NCBI RefSeq assembly: GCF_000961885.1
Contig: NZ_JZKH01000058.1
Location: 1-50,564, forward strand
Length of the DNA: 50,564 nt
Direction: 5' to 3'
Source: Streptomyces rubellomurinus
Lineage (GTDB): Bacteria; Actinomycetota; Actinomycetes; Streptomycetales; Streptomycetaceae
Of the stretch, positions 1-7,330 are shown one piece after another (position 1 is the stretch's first letter; every line of letters begins with the position of its first letter). Made by a program: the position numbers and the translations under genes. Under the pieces are notes generated by a model. It was not told the DNA's origin. It was given only the letters and a program-made list of their open reading frames with translations, and did not search any database.

Positions 1-32
1 GAGCGGGGGAGGGCGGGGCGGGGCGAGTGTAT

Positions 33-58
33 CCAGGACAATGAGTGGATTGTCCTGG
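33..58. promoter_or_regulatory. Perfect inverted repeat, candidate operator
   Basis: CCAGGACAAT at 33-42 and ATTGTCCTGG at 49-58 are perfect 10-base arms around a 6-base spacer. A TAGGCT -10-like hexamer follows at 70-75, so the repeat sits across the -35 region of the likely promoter of the enoyl-CoA hydratase gene. A 10-base direct repeat AGTACGGCGA occurs in the leader at 90-99 and 108-117. The regulator is unknown. Confidence 0.55.
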
Positions 59-133
59 TGGTCGGTTCCTAGGCTCGGCGGCGTCCGGAAGTACGGCGAA
101 ATCCTTCAGTACGGCGAGATCGGAGTGCCGCGC

Positions 134-910
134 ATGACCGTCCGCAGCGAGCGGGACCAGCAGGTCGTCACCCTCACCATCGACCGGGAGAAGAAGCTCA
201 ACGCCCTCGACTATCCGACGATCGACGCGCTGCTCGCCGAGCTGGACCGGATCGAGGCCGAGGACAGCGTCCGCGCGGTGATCCTGACCGGCGCCGGGGA
301 GCGGGCGTTCAGCGCGGGCGCCGACATCCCCTCGCTGGCCGACAGCATCGCCGGCGGGCCGGAGCGGGCCCTGCGCGAGTTCGTCCGGCGCGGGCACACG
401 CTGACCCGGCGGATCGAGGAGTTCCCCAAGCCGATCATCGTCGCCGTCAACGGCCTGGCGTACGGCGGCGGTTGCGAGCTCACCGAGGCGGCGCCGCTGG
501 CCGTCGCCGCCGAGCACGCGCGCTTCGCGAAGCCGGAGATCTCGCTCGGCTTCGCGCCGCCGTTCGGCGGCTCGCAGCGGCTGCCGCGCCACGTGGGCCG
601 CAAGCGCGCGCTGGAGATGATCCTCACCGGTGAGCCGATCCCGGCCGCCCGCGCCGCCGAGATCGGCCTGGTCAACTCGGTCGTCCCGGTGGTCGAACTC
701 CTGGACACGGCACGGGACCTGGCGGACCGGATCATCCAGCACGCGCCCACGGCGGTGGCCGCCTGCCTGCGGGCCGTCACCCGGGGCATCAACCTGCCGA
801 TCGACGAGGGCCTCGCGGTGGAGGCGGCCGCCTTCGCGGCCACGGTGCCGACCGAGGGCGTACGGGACGGGGTGGGGCGCTTCCTGGAGCGCTCGCGCGG
901 CTCCCGCTGA
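134..910 (+). CDS. Enoyl-CoA hydratase/isomerase family protein
   Basis: A 258-residue crotonase-fold enzyme, expected to hydrate or isomerise 2-enoyl-CoA thioesters in cytosolic fatty-acid or amino-acid catabolism. The oxyanion-hole/CoA motif SAGAD is at residues 60-64. The two catalytic glutamates of classical hydratases are kept: E115 in GGGCE and E135 in KPEISLG. Length is normal for the family. ATG at 134 is chosen because GGAG at 122-125 lies 8 bases upstream; GTG at 125 and ATG at 41 are in-frame alternatives, but the latter would precede the TAGGCT -10 at 70-75. It stands alone; the next gene is 86 bases downstream. The exact acyl substrate cannot be read from the sequence. Confidence 0.9.
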   Translation: MTVRSERDQQVVTLTIDREKKLNALDYPTIDALLAELDRIEAEDSVRAVILTGAGERAFSAGADIPSLADSIAGGPERALREFVRRGHTLTRRIEEFPKPIIVAVNGLAYGGGCELTEAAPLAVAAEHARFAKPEISLGFAPPFGGSQRLPRHVGRKRALEMILTGEPIPAARAAEIGLVNSVVPVVELLDTARDLADRIIQHAPTAVAACLRAVTRGINLPIDEGLAVEAAAFAATVPTEGVRDGVGRFLERSRGSR

Positions 911-996
911 GCGGAGGGCTCCGGCGCGTCCGGTGCTGCCGGGCGGGCATCGGAACTCGGTTGCGGCGGGCGGCGGCCGGTGGCGACGATGGCGGC

Positions 997-1758
997 ATGG
1001 CCGATCTGATCCACCACGTGAACGCCTTCCGCGCCGCCTTCGCCCGCCGCCAGGCCGCCGAGACGGTCGAGCTGCCCGGGGCCGTCGTCGTCCGGGACCG
1101 GGAGTACCCGTTCTCGGAGGAGCACAACTGCCTGATCGTGGACGGCCCGCAGGCCGATCCGGCGGCGCTGCCCGGCCTCGCTGCCCGGCACCTCGGGGAG
1201 CGCCGCCGCTACGCGATCGCCACGCTGGACGAGGAGATCGGCGAGCGGGCCACCCCGGCGCTGGCGGCCGCCGGCTACCAGCGGGAGGACCTGGTGCTGA
1301 TGGCCCGGGACACGGCCGGCTGCGTGCTGCCCGAACAGGCCGCCGTGGCAGCCGAGTTGGCCGAGCTGCGGGACGCGCTGCTCCGGCAGAACCTGGTCTG
1401 GTTCCCGGACGAGGACTCGGCCCGGCAGCTCACCCACCGCCGGGCGGTCCGGCTGCGCGGCGCCGAGGAGGTGCGGTTCCTGGCAGCCCGGGAGCCGGAC
1501 GGGCGGGTCGCCGCCTGGGCCGACCTCTACCTCGACCGGCGCGCCGGGCTCGCCCAGGTGGAGGACCTGGTCACCGCCGAGGCGCACCGCGGCCGGGGCC
1601 ACGGCGACACCCTGCTCGGCACCGCGCTCGCGCTGGCCGCCGCGGCCGGGATCCCCCGCCTGTTCCTGATCGCGGACGCCGAGGACTGGCCGCGCGAGTG
1701 GTACGCCCGGCGCGGCTTCACGGAGATCGGCCGCAGCCACCTCTTCCACGGCGGCTGA
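997..1758 (+). CDS. GNAT family N-acetyltransferase
   Basis: A 253-residue protein whose C-terminal half is a GNAT domain: the acetyl-CoA pyrophosphate loop RGRGHG is at residues 198-203, preceded by the beta-4 strand VEDLVTAEAHR and followed by the WYARRGF segment typical of motif B. The N-terminal ~110 residues lack a clear motif and may be a degenerate second GNAT-like half. ATG at 997 was chosen over upstream in-frame codons because it opens the conserved part; the ribosome-binding site is weak. The acceptor substrate is unknown. It converges with the DinB-like gene. Confidence 0.8.
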   Translation: MADLIHHVNAFRAAFARRQAAETVELPGAVVVRDREYPFSEEHNCLIVDGPQADPAALPGLAARHLGERRRYAIATLDEEIGERATPALAAAGYQREDLVLMARDTAGCVLPEQAAVAAELAELRDALLRQNLVWFPDEDSARQLTHRRAVRLRGAEEVRFLAAREPDGRVAAWADLYLDRRAGLAQVEDLVTAEAHRGRGHGDTLLGTALALAAAAGIPRLFLIADAEDWPREWYARRGFTEIGRSHLFHGG

Positions 1759-1798
1759 GCCCGGCCGAGTGACGGGTGCGTCGAGTCCGGGGTGTTCG

Positions 1799-2359
1799 CT
1801 ACTGGCCGACGCGCCCGTCGACGCACTCGCGCAGCAGGTCGGCGTGACCGCAGTGGCGGGCGTACTCCTCGATCCGGTGCACCAGCAGGTCCCGGACCGC
1901 GATCCGCTCGCGGCCGATGCGCTCGCCGAGGTCCGGGTGCGCGGCGAGCGCGGCGTCGGTCGCGGCCTGCTCGCGCTCCAGGTCGGCGAACGCGCCGTCC
2001 ACCACGGCCGGTTCGGCGACGGCGCCGTCGAAGTCCGCGTCCCGGGCGCCGTACAGCTTCGGCAGCGGCTCGGTGTGGGTGATCCAGTTCCGCCAGTCCC
2101 GCTCGACCTCGGCGAGGTGGCGGACCAGGCCGAGCAGGGACATCGAGGACGGCGGCACCGAGCGGCGGGCCAGCTGCTCCGCGTCCAGGCCCTCGCACTT
2201 CATCCGCAGGGTGAGCCGGTAGTTCCGCAGGTACTCCCGGAGGGTGCCGAGTTCGCCCTCCGGCGAGGGGCTGTCGCTGTCGCGCGGGTCGTCGGCCGGG
2301 TCGGCCCACATGTCGGGGTACACGGTCGCCTGCGTCCAGCGGGTGGGTTGATCGCTCAT
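1799..2359 (-). CDS. DinB/DUF664 family protein
   Basis: A 186-residue member of the DinB-like four-helix bundle superfamily (DUF664 branch), which in actinomycetes includes mycothiol- or bacillithiol-dependent metalloenzymes. The metal-ligand pattern is visible: H81 in LVRHLAEVERDW, and a C-terminal cluster HRIEEYARHCGHADLLRE with H169 and H172. ATG at 2359 starts the conserved WTQATVYPDMW region; no strong Shine-Dalgarno is seen. The gene lies 110 bases downstream of the HPP gene on the same strand. Specific chemistry is unknown; thiol-dependent transfer or detoxification is an inference from the family. Confidence 0.75.
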   Translation of the reverse strand: MSDQPTRWTQATVYPDMWADPADDPRDSDSPSPEGELGTLREYLRNYRLTLRMKCEGLDAEQLARRSVPPSSMSLLGLVRHLAEVERDWRNWITHTEPLPKLYGARDADFDGAVAEPAVVDGAFADLEREQAATDAALAAHPDLGERIGRERIAVRDLLVHRIEEYARHCGHADLLRECVDGRVGQ

Positions 2360-2439
2360 GCGGGGAATGGTCGTCCACGCACGCTCGGCCGCGCCACCGG
2401 TTTTCCGTTCGACGGGGCGCCAGCTGGCCTGGTACGTGC

Positions 2440-2473
2440 GGGAGTTCGGCGTCACCGGGAGTTCGGCGTCACC
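2440..2473. repeat. 17-bp perfect tandem duplication
   Basis: GGGAGTTCGGCGTCACC occurs back to back at 2440-2456 and 2457-2473. The right copy includes the HPP-gene stop codon at 2469-2471, so the duplication arose at the 3' end of that gene and recreates a second TGA just beyond it. Confidence 0.85.
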
Positions 2474-2960
2474 AGGAGAGCGGGTAGCGGACCGGGTGTG
2501 CGCCGACCCGGCCGGGCAGCAGGCCGATCACGACCAGCAGGCCGGTCGAGAGCACGAGCAGCGGGAGGAAGGGCACGGGATGCGGCGCCTGCAGGACCAC
2601 GATGACGGCGGTCGCCGCGGCCGGGGAGTGCGGCAGGTGGGTGAGCATCATGGCGCCCAGCGCGAGCCCGGCGGCGACGGCCGCGCCCCAGGTGGTGCTG
2701 CCCGTCACGGCGAGGGTGGCGTAGCCGACGAGCGCCGACAGCAGCTGGCCGCCCACCAGGTTGCGCGGCTGGGAGATCGGCAGCCCGGGCGCGCCGTGCA
2801 CCAGGGCCGCGCTGGCCGCCAGCGGTGGGATCAGCAGGGGCTGGTGGAGCAGGACGCCGACCCCGACGAGCAGCAGCAGGGCGCCGATGGCGAAGGCGGC
2901 GGCGCGCAGCGCGTGCAGGGGGTGGGGTCGGCTGGTGGCGGCCGGGGGAGGGCTGGGCAT
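2469..2960 (-). CDS. HPP family integral membrane protein
   Basis: A 163-residue membrane protein with about four hydrophobic segments after a proline-rich cytosolic N-terminus. The HPP-family core is recognisable: LLIPPLAASAALVHGAPGLP, then SQPRNLVGGQLLSALVG, and later MLTHLPHSPAAATA. The family is linked in some bacteria and plastids to nitrite or anion transport, but function here is not established. ATG at 2960 is chosen because GGAG lies 10 bases upstream on the minus strand. A perfect hairpin at 3031-3051 sits in its upstream region. Confidence 0.8.
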   Translation of the reverse strand: MPSPPPAATSRPHPLHALRAAAFAIGALLLLVGVGVLLHQPLLIPPLAASAALVHGAPGLPISQPRNLVGGQLLSALVGYATLAVTGSTTWGAAVAAGLALGAMMLTHLPHSPAAATAVIVVLQAPHPVPFLPLLVLSTGLLVVIGLLPGRVGAHPVRYPLSW

Positions 2961-3030
2961 GACTGGGCGGCTCCGGGTGGGTGACGGGGATCCGGAGATG
3001 ATAAACAAACTGTTGAGCAAAGAGTCGAAT

Positions 3031-3051
3031 GGTTTGCCTGCTGGGCAAACC
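3031..3051. promoter_or_regulatory. Inverted repeat upstream of the HPP gene
   Basis: GGTTTGCC (3031-3038) and GGCAAACC (3044-3051) are perfect 8-base arms with a 5-base loop, in a locally AT-richer stretch between the HPP start and the Imm49 stop. It could be an operator for the HPP gene or a terminator for the upstream minus-strand Imm49 gene. A 14-bp tandem repeat (GGCTGACGGCCCCC, 3091-3104 and 3105-3118) lies next to it. Confidence 0.5.
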
Positions 3052-3125
3052 GTGTGGTCACCCGGCATCCCCGCGACGGGTCGGCTCACCGGCTGACGGC
3101 CCCCGGCTGACGGCCCCCGGCTCGG

Positions 3126-4052
3126 TCAGTGCGCGACCCCCTCGACCGGCACGGACGGCCGCAGCAGCACCGCCGGCAGGTAGTCGGAGCTGACACCCAG
3201 CTGCCAGCCGTGCGCCCGGACGGCCAGCGCCGCGAGGGCGATGGTGCCGAGCGGGAGCAGGCTGCGGGGCGGCGCGTCCGCCGGCGCGCTGTCGCGGTGC
3301 TCGGCCAGTCGGGCGGCGAGCGCCTGCTCGAAGGCCGGCTGGTCGTCCGTCAGCAGCACCCGCAGCAGCCGCTGGTCGGGGTTCAGTTCGCCCGCGGCGT
3401 CCAGCGCCCGGACGGCTGCGGCGCGTTCCTCGGCCGGGGGCTTCTGCAGCGGGTCGGGCGCGGGGGCCATCCACGGCGAGCGTGCGGTCTTCACCAGGGC
3501 GAAGTAGGCGCCCAGCGCGTCCATTTCGGCGAGGTCCGCCGGTTCGGAGACCGAGGTGAGGTCCGACCACGGCAGGCCCTGGTGGATCGACGGGGCGAAG
3601 TCGTCCTTGAACAGCGGGCCGATCATCCGGCGCGGCTCGTCGACGTGCCCGCTGACCACGGCCAGCGCGAAGGCCTCGACCCAGGTCGCCGCGGTGGCAC
3701 CGAAGTCGAGCACGTCGCCGAACCGGTGCTCCTCGCTGTCCAGCGTCCTGCCGAGGTACGGGAACGGGATCGAAAAGTCCCCGCGCGGGAAGTTGCCGAG
3801 GTGCAGCACGCCCGTCGCGCACTCGGAGGCCGTCCGCAGCAGCTCCCGGGCCTCCGGGCCGTCCAGCGCCCCGCCCGTCGCGGAGAGCGCGCCGAGGTGG
3901 TCCAGCAGGACGGCGGCCATCGCGCGGATCGGCTCGACGCTCAGCTCGTGGCAACTGATGGTCAGCCAGTGGGCGTTGGCCCGTACGCGGGTGCGCGCCA
4001 GCGCGTCGGCGATCCGCTCCTGGTCCACTTCGTGACGCGTGACGCCCACCAT
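3126..4052 (-). CDS. Immunity 49 (Imm49) family protein, orphan
   Basis: A 308-residue soluble alpha-helical protein. The C-terminal block with LLPLGTIALAALAVR followed by VSSDYLPAVLL resembles the LGPLAxACLA...xSxYLP signature of Imm49 proteins, which are immunity or immunity-like proteins of polymorphic toxin systems and expanded in Streptomyces. The middle contains DFGATAATWVEAFALAVVS, matching the paired-helix core. ATG at 4052 has a GGGGG purine run 7-11 bases upstream. No toxin gene is adjacent: neighbours are an HPP membrane protein and a polysaccharide deacetylase. Immunity function is therefore family-based inference only. Confidence 0.72.
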   Translation of the reverse strand: MVGVTRHEVDQERIADALARTRVRANAHWLTISCHELSVEPIRAMAAVLLDHLGALSATGGALDGPEARELLRTASECATGVLHLGNFPRGDFSIPFPYLGRTLDSEEHRFGDVLDFGATAATWVEAFALAVVSGHVDEPRRMIGPLFKDDFAPSIHQGLPWSDLTSVSEPADLAEMDALGAYFALVKTARSPWMAPAPDPLQKPPAEERAAAVRALDAAGELNPDQRLLRVLLTDDQPAFEQALAARLAEHRDSAPADAPPRSLLPLGTIALAALAVRAHGWQLGVSSDYLPAVLLRPSVPVEGVAH

Positions 4053-4110
4053 GTGCTGCCCCCGTTCGGTTGGTACGGGCGGCGGTGTGCGGCCGCGCGC
4101 CCGTGATCTC

Positions 4111-4147
4111 CTGCTGTCCTGCTGTCCTGCTGTCCGAGACGGACGCT
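4111..4147 (-). promoter_or_regulatory. Imm49 promoter region with 8-bp triplication
   Basis: CTGCTGTC is repeated exactly three times at 4111-4134. Immediately right, on the minus strand, TAGCGT (plus-strand acgcta 4142-4147) is a plausible -10 element for the Imm49 gene, placing the repeats in its 5' leader. Confidence 0.4.
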
Positions 4148-4206
4148 AGCAGGCAGGACTGACAACTCCCCTGGTCGGGCGGCGCGGGCGGTGGCTCGGC
4201 CGGGCG

Positions 4207-4893
4207 TCAGCGGCACAGGGTGCGGAAGGTGTACCCGTGCTGCTGGAGGGTGTTGATGATGGTCGGCAGCGCGGCGACGGTCTGGCTGCGGTCGCCGCCG
4301 CCGTCGTGCAGCAGGACCACCGAGCCGGGCTGGACGGAGCCGAGGACGCGCTGTTCGATCGCGGTGGCGCCGGGCCGGGACCAGTCCTGCGGGTCGACGG
4401 ACCACAGCACGATGGTCTTGCCCAGGGCGGCGGCGCGGGCCCGGACGGTGTCGTTGACGAAGCCGAACGGCGGCCGCAGGCAGCCGGGGGTGGTGCCGGT
4501 CCGGGCCTTGATGGCGTGGTCGGTGTCGAGGATCTGGGCCTTGAAGTCGGCGGCGGAGAGGGTCCGCAGGTCGGGGTGGGACCAGGTGTGGTTCTGCACG
4601 CTCTCGCCCTGGTGGGCGACCTGCCCGGTGAGCTCGGGGTGCGCGGCGACGTTCTGGCCGAGCTCGAAGAAGGTGGCGGGCACGCCATACCGTGCGAGCA
4701 CGGCGAGCACCTGGGCGGTGTTCGGCCCGGGGCCGTCGTCGAAGGTGAGGTAGACGACCGGGCCGGCCGGGGCGGGGGAGGTGGTGGCGGCGGAGGCGAC
4801 GGCCGGGGCGCCGAGGCCGAGCAGGGCGGCCAGCAGGCCGGTCACCGCGCCGGCCGCCAGGCGCAGCGGGCGGGTGGGGGAAGCGGGGGACAT
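4207..4893 (-). CDS. Secreted polysaccharide deacetylase (NodB domain, CE4)
   Basis: A 228-residue exported metal-dependent deacetylase acting on N-acetyl groups of peptidoglycan, chitin or related glycans. A signal peptide occupies residues 1-35 (RPLRLAAG..., cleavage near AVASAA). The NodB motifs are all present: TFDDGP at 50-55, HTWSHP at 102-107, RPPFG at 140-144, WSVDPQDW at 164-171 and LLHDGG at 194-199. ATG at 4893 follows GGAG with 6 bases of spacing. Length fits a single-domain CE4 enzyme without a carbohydrate-binding module. A G-C hairpin with arms GGGGGA/TCCCCC lies upstream at 4983-4999. Confidence 0.92.
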   Translation of the reverse strand: MSPASPTRPLRLAAGAVTGLLAALLGLGAPAVASAATTSPAPAGPVVYLTFDDGPGPNTAQVLAVLARYGVPATFFELGQNVAAHPELTGQVAHQGESVQNHTWSHPDLRTLSAADFKAQILDTDHAIKARTGTTPGCLRPPFGFVNDTVRARAAALGKTIVLWSVDPQDWSRPGATAIEQRVLGSVQPGSVVLLHDGGGDRSQTVAALPTIINTLQQHGYTFRTLCR

Positions 4894-5175
4894 GAGGGGC
4901 TCCGGGGTGGTGCTACCGGGTGTGAGCGTGGACGGTCGCGCACCCGGCCGGCGGTGACACCGGGTGAACGGCACGGCGCCCCGGGGGAATTCGTCCCCCC
5001 CAACCATCCTCCGCCCGGCCACCGCGCGGTGCACGTCCGCCCGGACCGCCGCTCCCCGTGGCGTGCGGCGGCCCGGTGCGCCGGTCCGTACGCCCTCCGG
5101 CTGTCGGTGCTCTCCGTTAGGGTGCGGACCGGCGACCGCTGCCATCGCGGGCCGGCGCCAGGGGAGGGCGGCGGC

Positions 5176-5880
5176 ATGGGCGAGGGCACGCGCGCGATCG
5201 GGACCGGACGTGGGCAGGGGAGCGGGGTCGGGGCCGGGGTCGGCGCCAGCGACGGCATCCGCTGGCTCGCCGGGCTCCGCGGGGAGTTGGACGGCGTGCT
5301 GTTCGCCCGGGGCATAGCGCCGCACGAACTCGCCCGCCGGATGGGCGCGGACCCGGCTGCCGGCACCGAGCCGATCAGCGGCACCGAGGTGTGGGACCTC
5401 GACATCGAGTCGTACCGCCCCGGCGACGACGGGGACGGCGTGGTCCGGGTCGGCGAGTGCGGCGGCTGGTCCTTCGCGATCGAGTACGGCGATTCGACCG
5501 GCGGCGAGCGGCTCACCGAGATAGCGGCCGGCGGTGTCGAGGTGGTGCACTTCCGCCCGATGCCCGAGCACCCGCCGGCGCTGCTCGACTACGCCCGCGA
5601 CGGCGCGGTGCTGTGCGGTTTCGGCCTCGGGGAGGAGCGCTGGCGCTGGGGCCGCGAGCCGGACCTGCTGCTGCCCGAGCTGGTCGCCGCCGAGGTGCTG
5701 GCGCCGGGCGGCACGGCGCCCGCGGACCGGGGCGGCCCGGAGGAGGGGTACGCGGCCGTCCGTGAGCGCACCCTCGGCGTGGTGGAGCGGCGGTTCGGCC
5801 TCGGCCTGCCGCGGGCCGCCCTCGGTGAGCTGCGCCTGCCGGCCTACGCGGTGCGCGGCACGCCGGGGATGTCGCGCTGA
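5176..5880 (+). CDS. DUF6461-like hypothetical protein
   Basis: A 234-residue soluble protein. The arrangement LDGVLFARGIAPHELARRMGADP, then GGWSFAIEYGDSTG, then a segment ending in RWGREPDLLLPEL resembles DUF6461 proteins of Streptomyces, small cytosolic proteins of unknown role. The N-terminal ~25 residues are Gly-rich and low complexity. ATG at 5176 follows a strong GGGGAGGG element; TAGGGT at 5118-5123 is a candidate -10. No enzymatic motif is visible, and family assignment rests on recollected pattern rather than a search. Confidence 0.6.
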   Translation: MGEGTRAIGTGRGQGSGVGAGVGASDGIRWLAGLRGELDGVLFARGIAPHELARRMGADPAAGTEPISGTEVWDLDIESYRPGDDGDGVVRVGECGGWSFAIEYGDSTGGERLTEIAAGGVEVVHFRPMPEHPPALLDYARDGAVLCGFGLGEERWRWGREPDLLLPELVAAEVLAPGGTAPADRGGPEEGYAAVRERTLGVVERRFGLGLPRAALGELRLPAYAVRGTPGMSR

Positions 5881-5891
5881 GCGGCTGACGA

Positions 5892-5971
5892 ACGGTCGAG
5901 GGCGGTCGGGCCCCGCCGGGGGGGCAGGCCGTACGGGCGGTGGCGGTCCAGCCGTACGGTCGAGGGCGGTC
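5892..5971. repeat. 16-bp direct repeat in a convergent gap
   Basis: ACGGTCGAGGGCGGTC is found at 5892-5907 and again at 5956-5971, 64 bases apart, between the convergent DUF6461-like and HAAS genes. The right copy overlaps the HAAS stop codon. Confidence 0.8.
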
Positions 5972-6599
5972 AGGCCGTGACGGTGGCGGCGCGCAGCCGG
6001 GCGGCGGACCGGGCCAGGCGTGCGGCCGCGAGCAGGGTCGGGCTGAAGCCCACCGCGCAGGCGGCGAGCACGCCGACCGGGCTCAGGCTCCCGGACAGGG
6101 CGGCGACGAGGACGGCCGCCAGCGGCACGGCGAGCAGGGGCGCGAGCAGGAGCAGGGCCGCCTGCTTCTTCTCCCGCCGGCTCCACTGCGCGGAGCGCCC
6201 GACCCGGATCGCGGCGGCGACGGCGGTCACGAGCCCGAGCACCGGTCCGACGCCCGGGACGAGCAGCAGCGGCAGCGGGAGCACGGCCAGGGCCAGGGTC
6301 ACGGTGGTGCGGCCGCTGCTCTCCGGTTCGGGGCGGCCGCCGGCCTCGGGCCGCGCGGGGCCGGCCTCGGCGAGCGCGGCGTCGGCGATCTGCCGGGGGC
6401 TGCCCAGCTGGTCGAGGACGTGCCGGACGGTGGCCTCGTCGGCGGGGCCGGTCGGGCCCGCCTCGGCCAGGGCGACCTCGACGTGCTCGCGCAGGTCGGC
6501 GAGCAGTTCGCGGCGCTGGTCGGCGGGCAGCGGCTCGGTGAGCCGGGCGACGGCGTCGAGGTGGGCGCGGACCAGCGGGTGGTCGGTGGGGTTGCTCAC
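5970..6599 (-). CDS. HAAS (DUF1700-like) signalling-domain membrane protein
   Basis: A 209-residue protein. Residues ~1-75 form a helical HAAS-type domain (HLDAVARLTEPLPADQRRELLADLREHVEVAL, then VRHVLDQLGSPRQIADAAL), which typically occurs next to PadR regulators. The rest has about four hydrophobic segments, implying an inner-membrane protein. The GTG start at 6599 overlaps the PadR stop (GTGA), giving translational coupling. HAAS proteins are thought to work with PadR regulators in envelope or antibiotic-stress control; the ligand is unknown. Confidence 0.8.
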   Translation of the reverse strand: MSNPTDHPLVRAHLDAVARLTEPLPADQRRELLADLREHVEVALAEAGPTGPADEATVRHVLDQLGSPRQIADAALAEAGPARPEAGGRPEPESSGRTTVTLALAVLPLPLLLVPGVGPVLGLVTAVAAAIRVGRSAQWSRREKKQAALLLLAPLLAVPLAAVLVAALSGSLSPVGVLAACAVGFSPTLLAAARLARSAARLRAATVTA

Positions 6600-6994
6600 G
6601 GCTTCTCTCCCGGGGTGAGGATCTGGTCGACGGTGATGCGGAAGGCCGGCCACAGGGCGCTGAACTCGTCCAGTGCGGCGCGCCCGGCGTCGGTGAGGGC
6701 GTAGTAGCGGCGGGACGGGCCGGTGGCCGAGTCCCGGAGGAAGGTGTCGGCGAGCCCGGCGCGGCGCAGCCGGGACAGCAGCGGGTAGATGGTGCCCTGG
6801 CTGGTCGCGAGCATCGGGAAGCGGCCGAGCTCCTGGAGCAGTTCGACGCCGTAGCGCGGGCCGTCGCGCAGCAGCGCGAGGACGCAGTACTCCAGCACGC
6901 CCTTGCGCAGCTGGGTCGCCACCGGGCCGTCCGGGGCGGTCGGCGCGCGATCGGGGTCGTCGCCGGGTTCGTGGTTGGCGGTGCCAGGTACCAT
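6596..6994 (-). CDS. PadR family transcriptional regulator
   Basis: A 132-residue winged-helix repressor. The PadR core reads QLRKGVLEYCVLALLRDGPRYGVELLQELG, then the recognition/wing region TSQGTIYPLLSRLRRAGLADTF and SRRYYALTDAGRAAL. A short dimerisation tail follows. ATG at 6994 is chosen; TTG at 7003 is an in-frame alternative. A near-perfect 17-bp palindrome covers the start codon, suggesting autorepression of this PadR-HAAS operon. It likely responds to a small hydrophobic ligand or cell-envelope signal, as other PadR proteins do. Confidence 0.88.
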   Translation of the reverse strand: MVPGTANHEPGDDPDRAPTAPDGPVATQLRKGVLEYCVLALLRDGPRYGVELLQELGRFPMLATSQGTIYPLLSRLRRAGLADTFLRDSATGPSRRYYALTDAGRAALDEFSALWPAFRITVDQILTPGEKP

Positions 6995-7006
6995 GCAATG
7001 CAAGGT
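6990..7006. promoter_or_regulatory. Candidate PadR operator over its own start codon
   Basis: The minus strand reads ACC-T-TGCA-T-TGCA-T-GGT, a 17-base sequence symmetrical at 14 positions around one central base. It contains the ATG of padR. A second partial inverted repeat, GTAGC/GCTAC, lies just outside at 7005-7025. Position and symmetry fit negative autoregulation. Confidence 0.6.
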
Positions 7007-7330
7007 AGCAGGCGAAGCAAGCTACTGCCAGGGGCTCCTTCCGTAGGCGCCCGTACGCGTGGGACCGCGTGGGACCGTGCCGGACCGTGCCGGGCCGTGC
7101 CGGGCCGGACACATCGGACAACGTGGCTGGGCCGCGTCGCGGTTCACCGCGGCATCCCTCACCCGCTCGGCCGGTGGTACGGCACGCGCCGCACGCCCCC
7201 GGTCGGGCGCCACCGGCGGGCGCGGCCGGGCCTCCGCCCCTAGGGTCGTTCGTGCGCCGGCCGAGCCCTCAACCCGAGCCCCCCCAGCCCCGGCGATCCC
7301 GCGCCGCAGCCCGAGAGGTGGACCCGCCCC
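7007..7330. other. Intergenic region with 10-bp tandem repeats
   Basis: This ~325-base divergent gap holds no credible gene. It contains degenerate tandem decamers: GTGGGACCGC (7059-7068), a shortened GTGGGACC (7069-7076), GTGCCGGACC (7077-7086) and two exact GTGCCGGGCC (7087-7106). TAGGGT at 7241-7246 is a plausible -10 for the downstream lipoprotein gene. Confidence 0.6.

Noticed and set aside
4207..7020. Single 937-residue minus-strand reading frame
   Set aside because: Only its last 228 residues are a real protein (polysaccharide deacetylase). The rest runs antisense or out of frame through the DUF6461-like, HAAS and PadR genes and is Arg/Pro/Ala-rich, typical of high-GC shadow frames.
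6990..7025. Start of PadR at TTG 7003
   Set aside because: ATG at 6994 is a better start; the palindrome makes the upstream codons likely non-coding.
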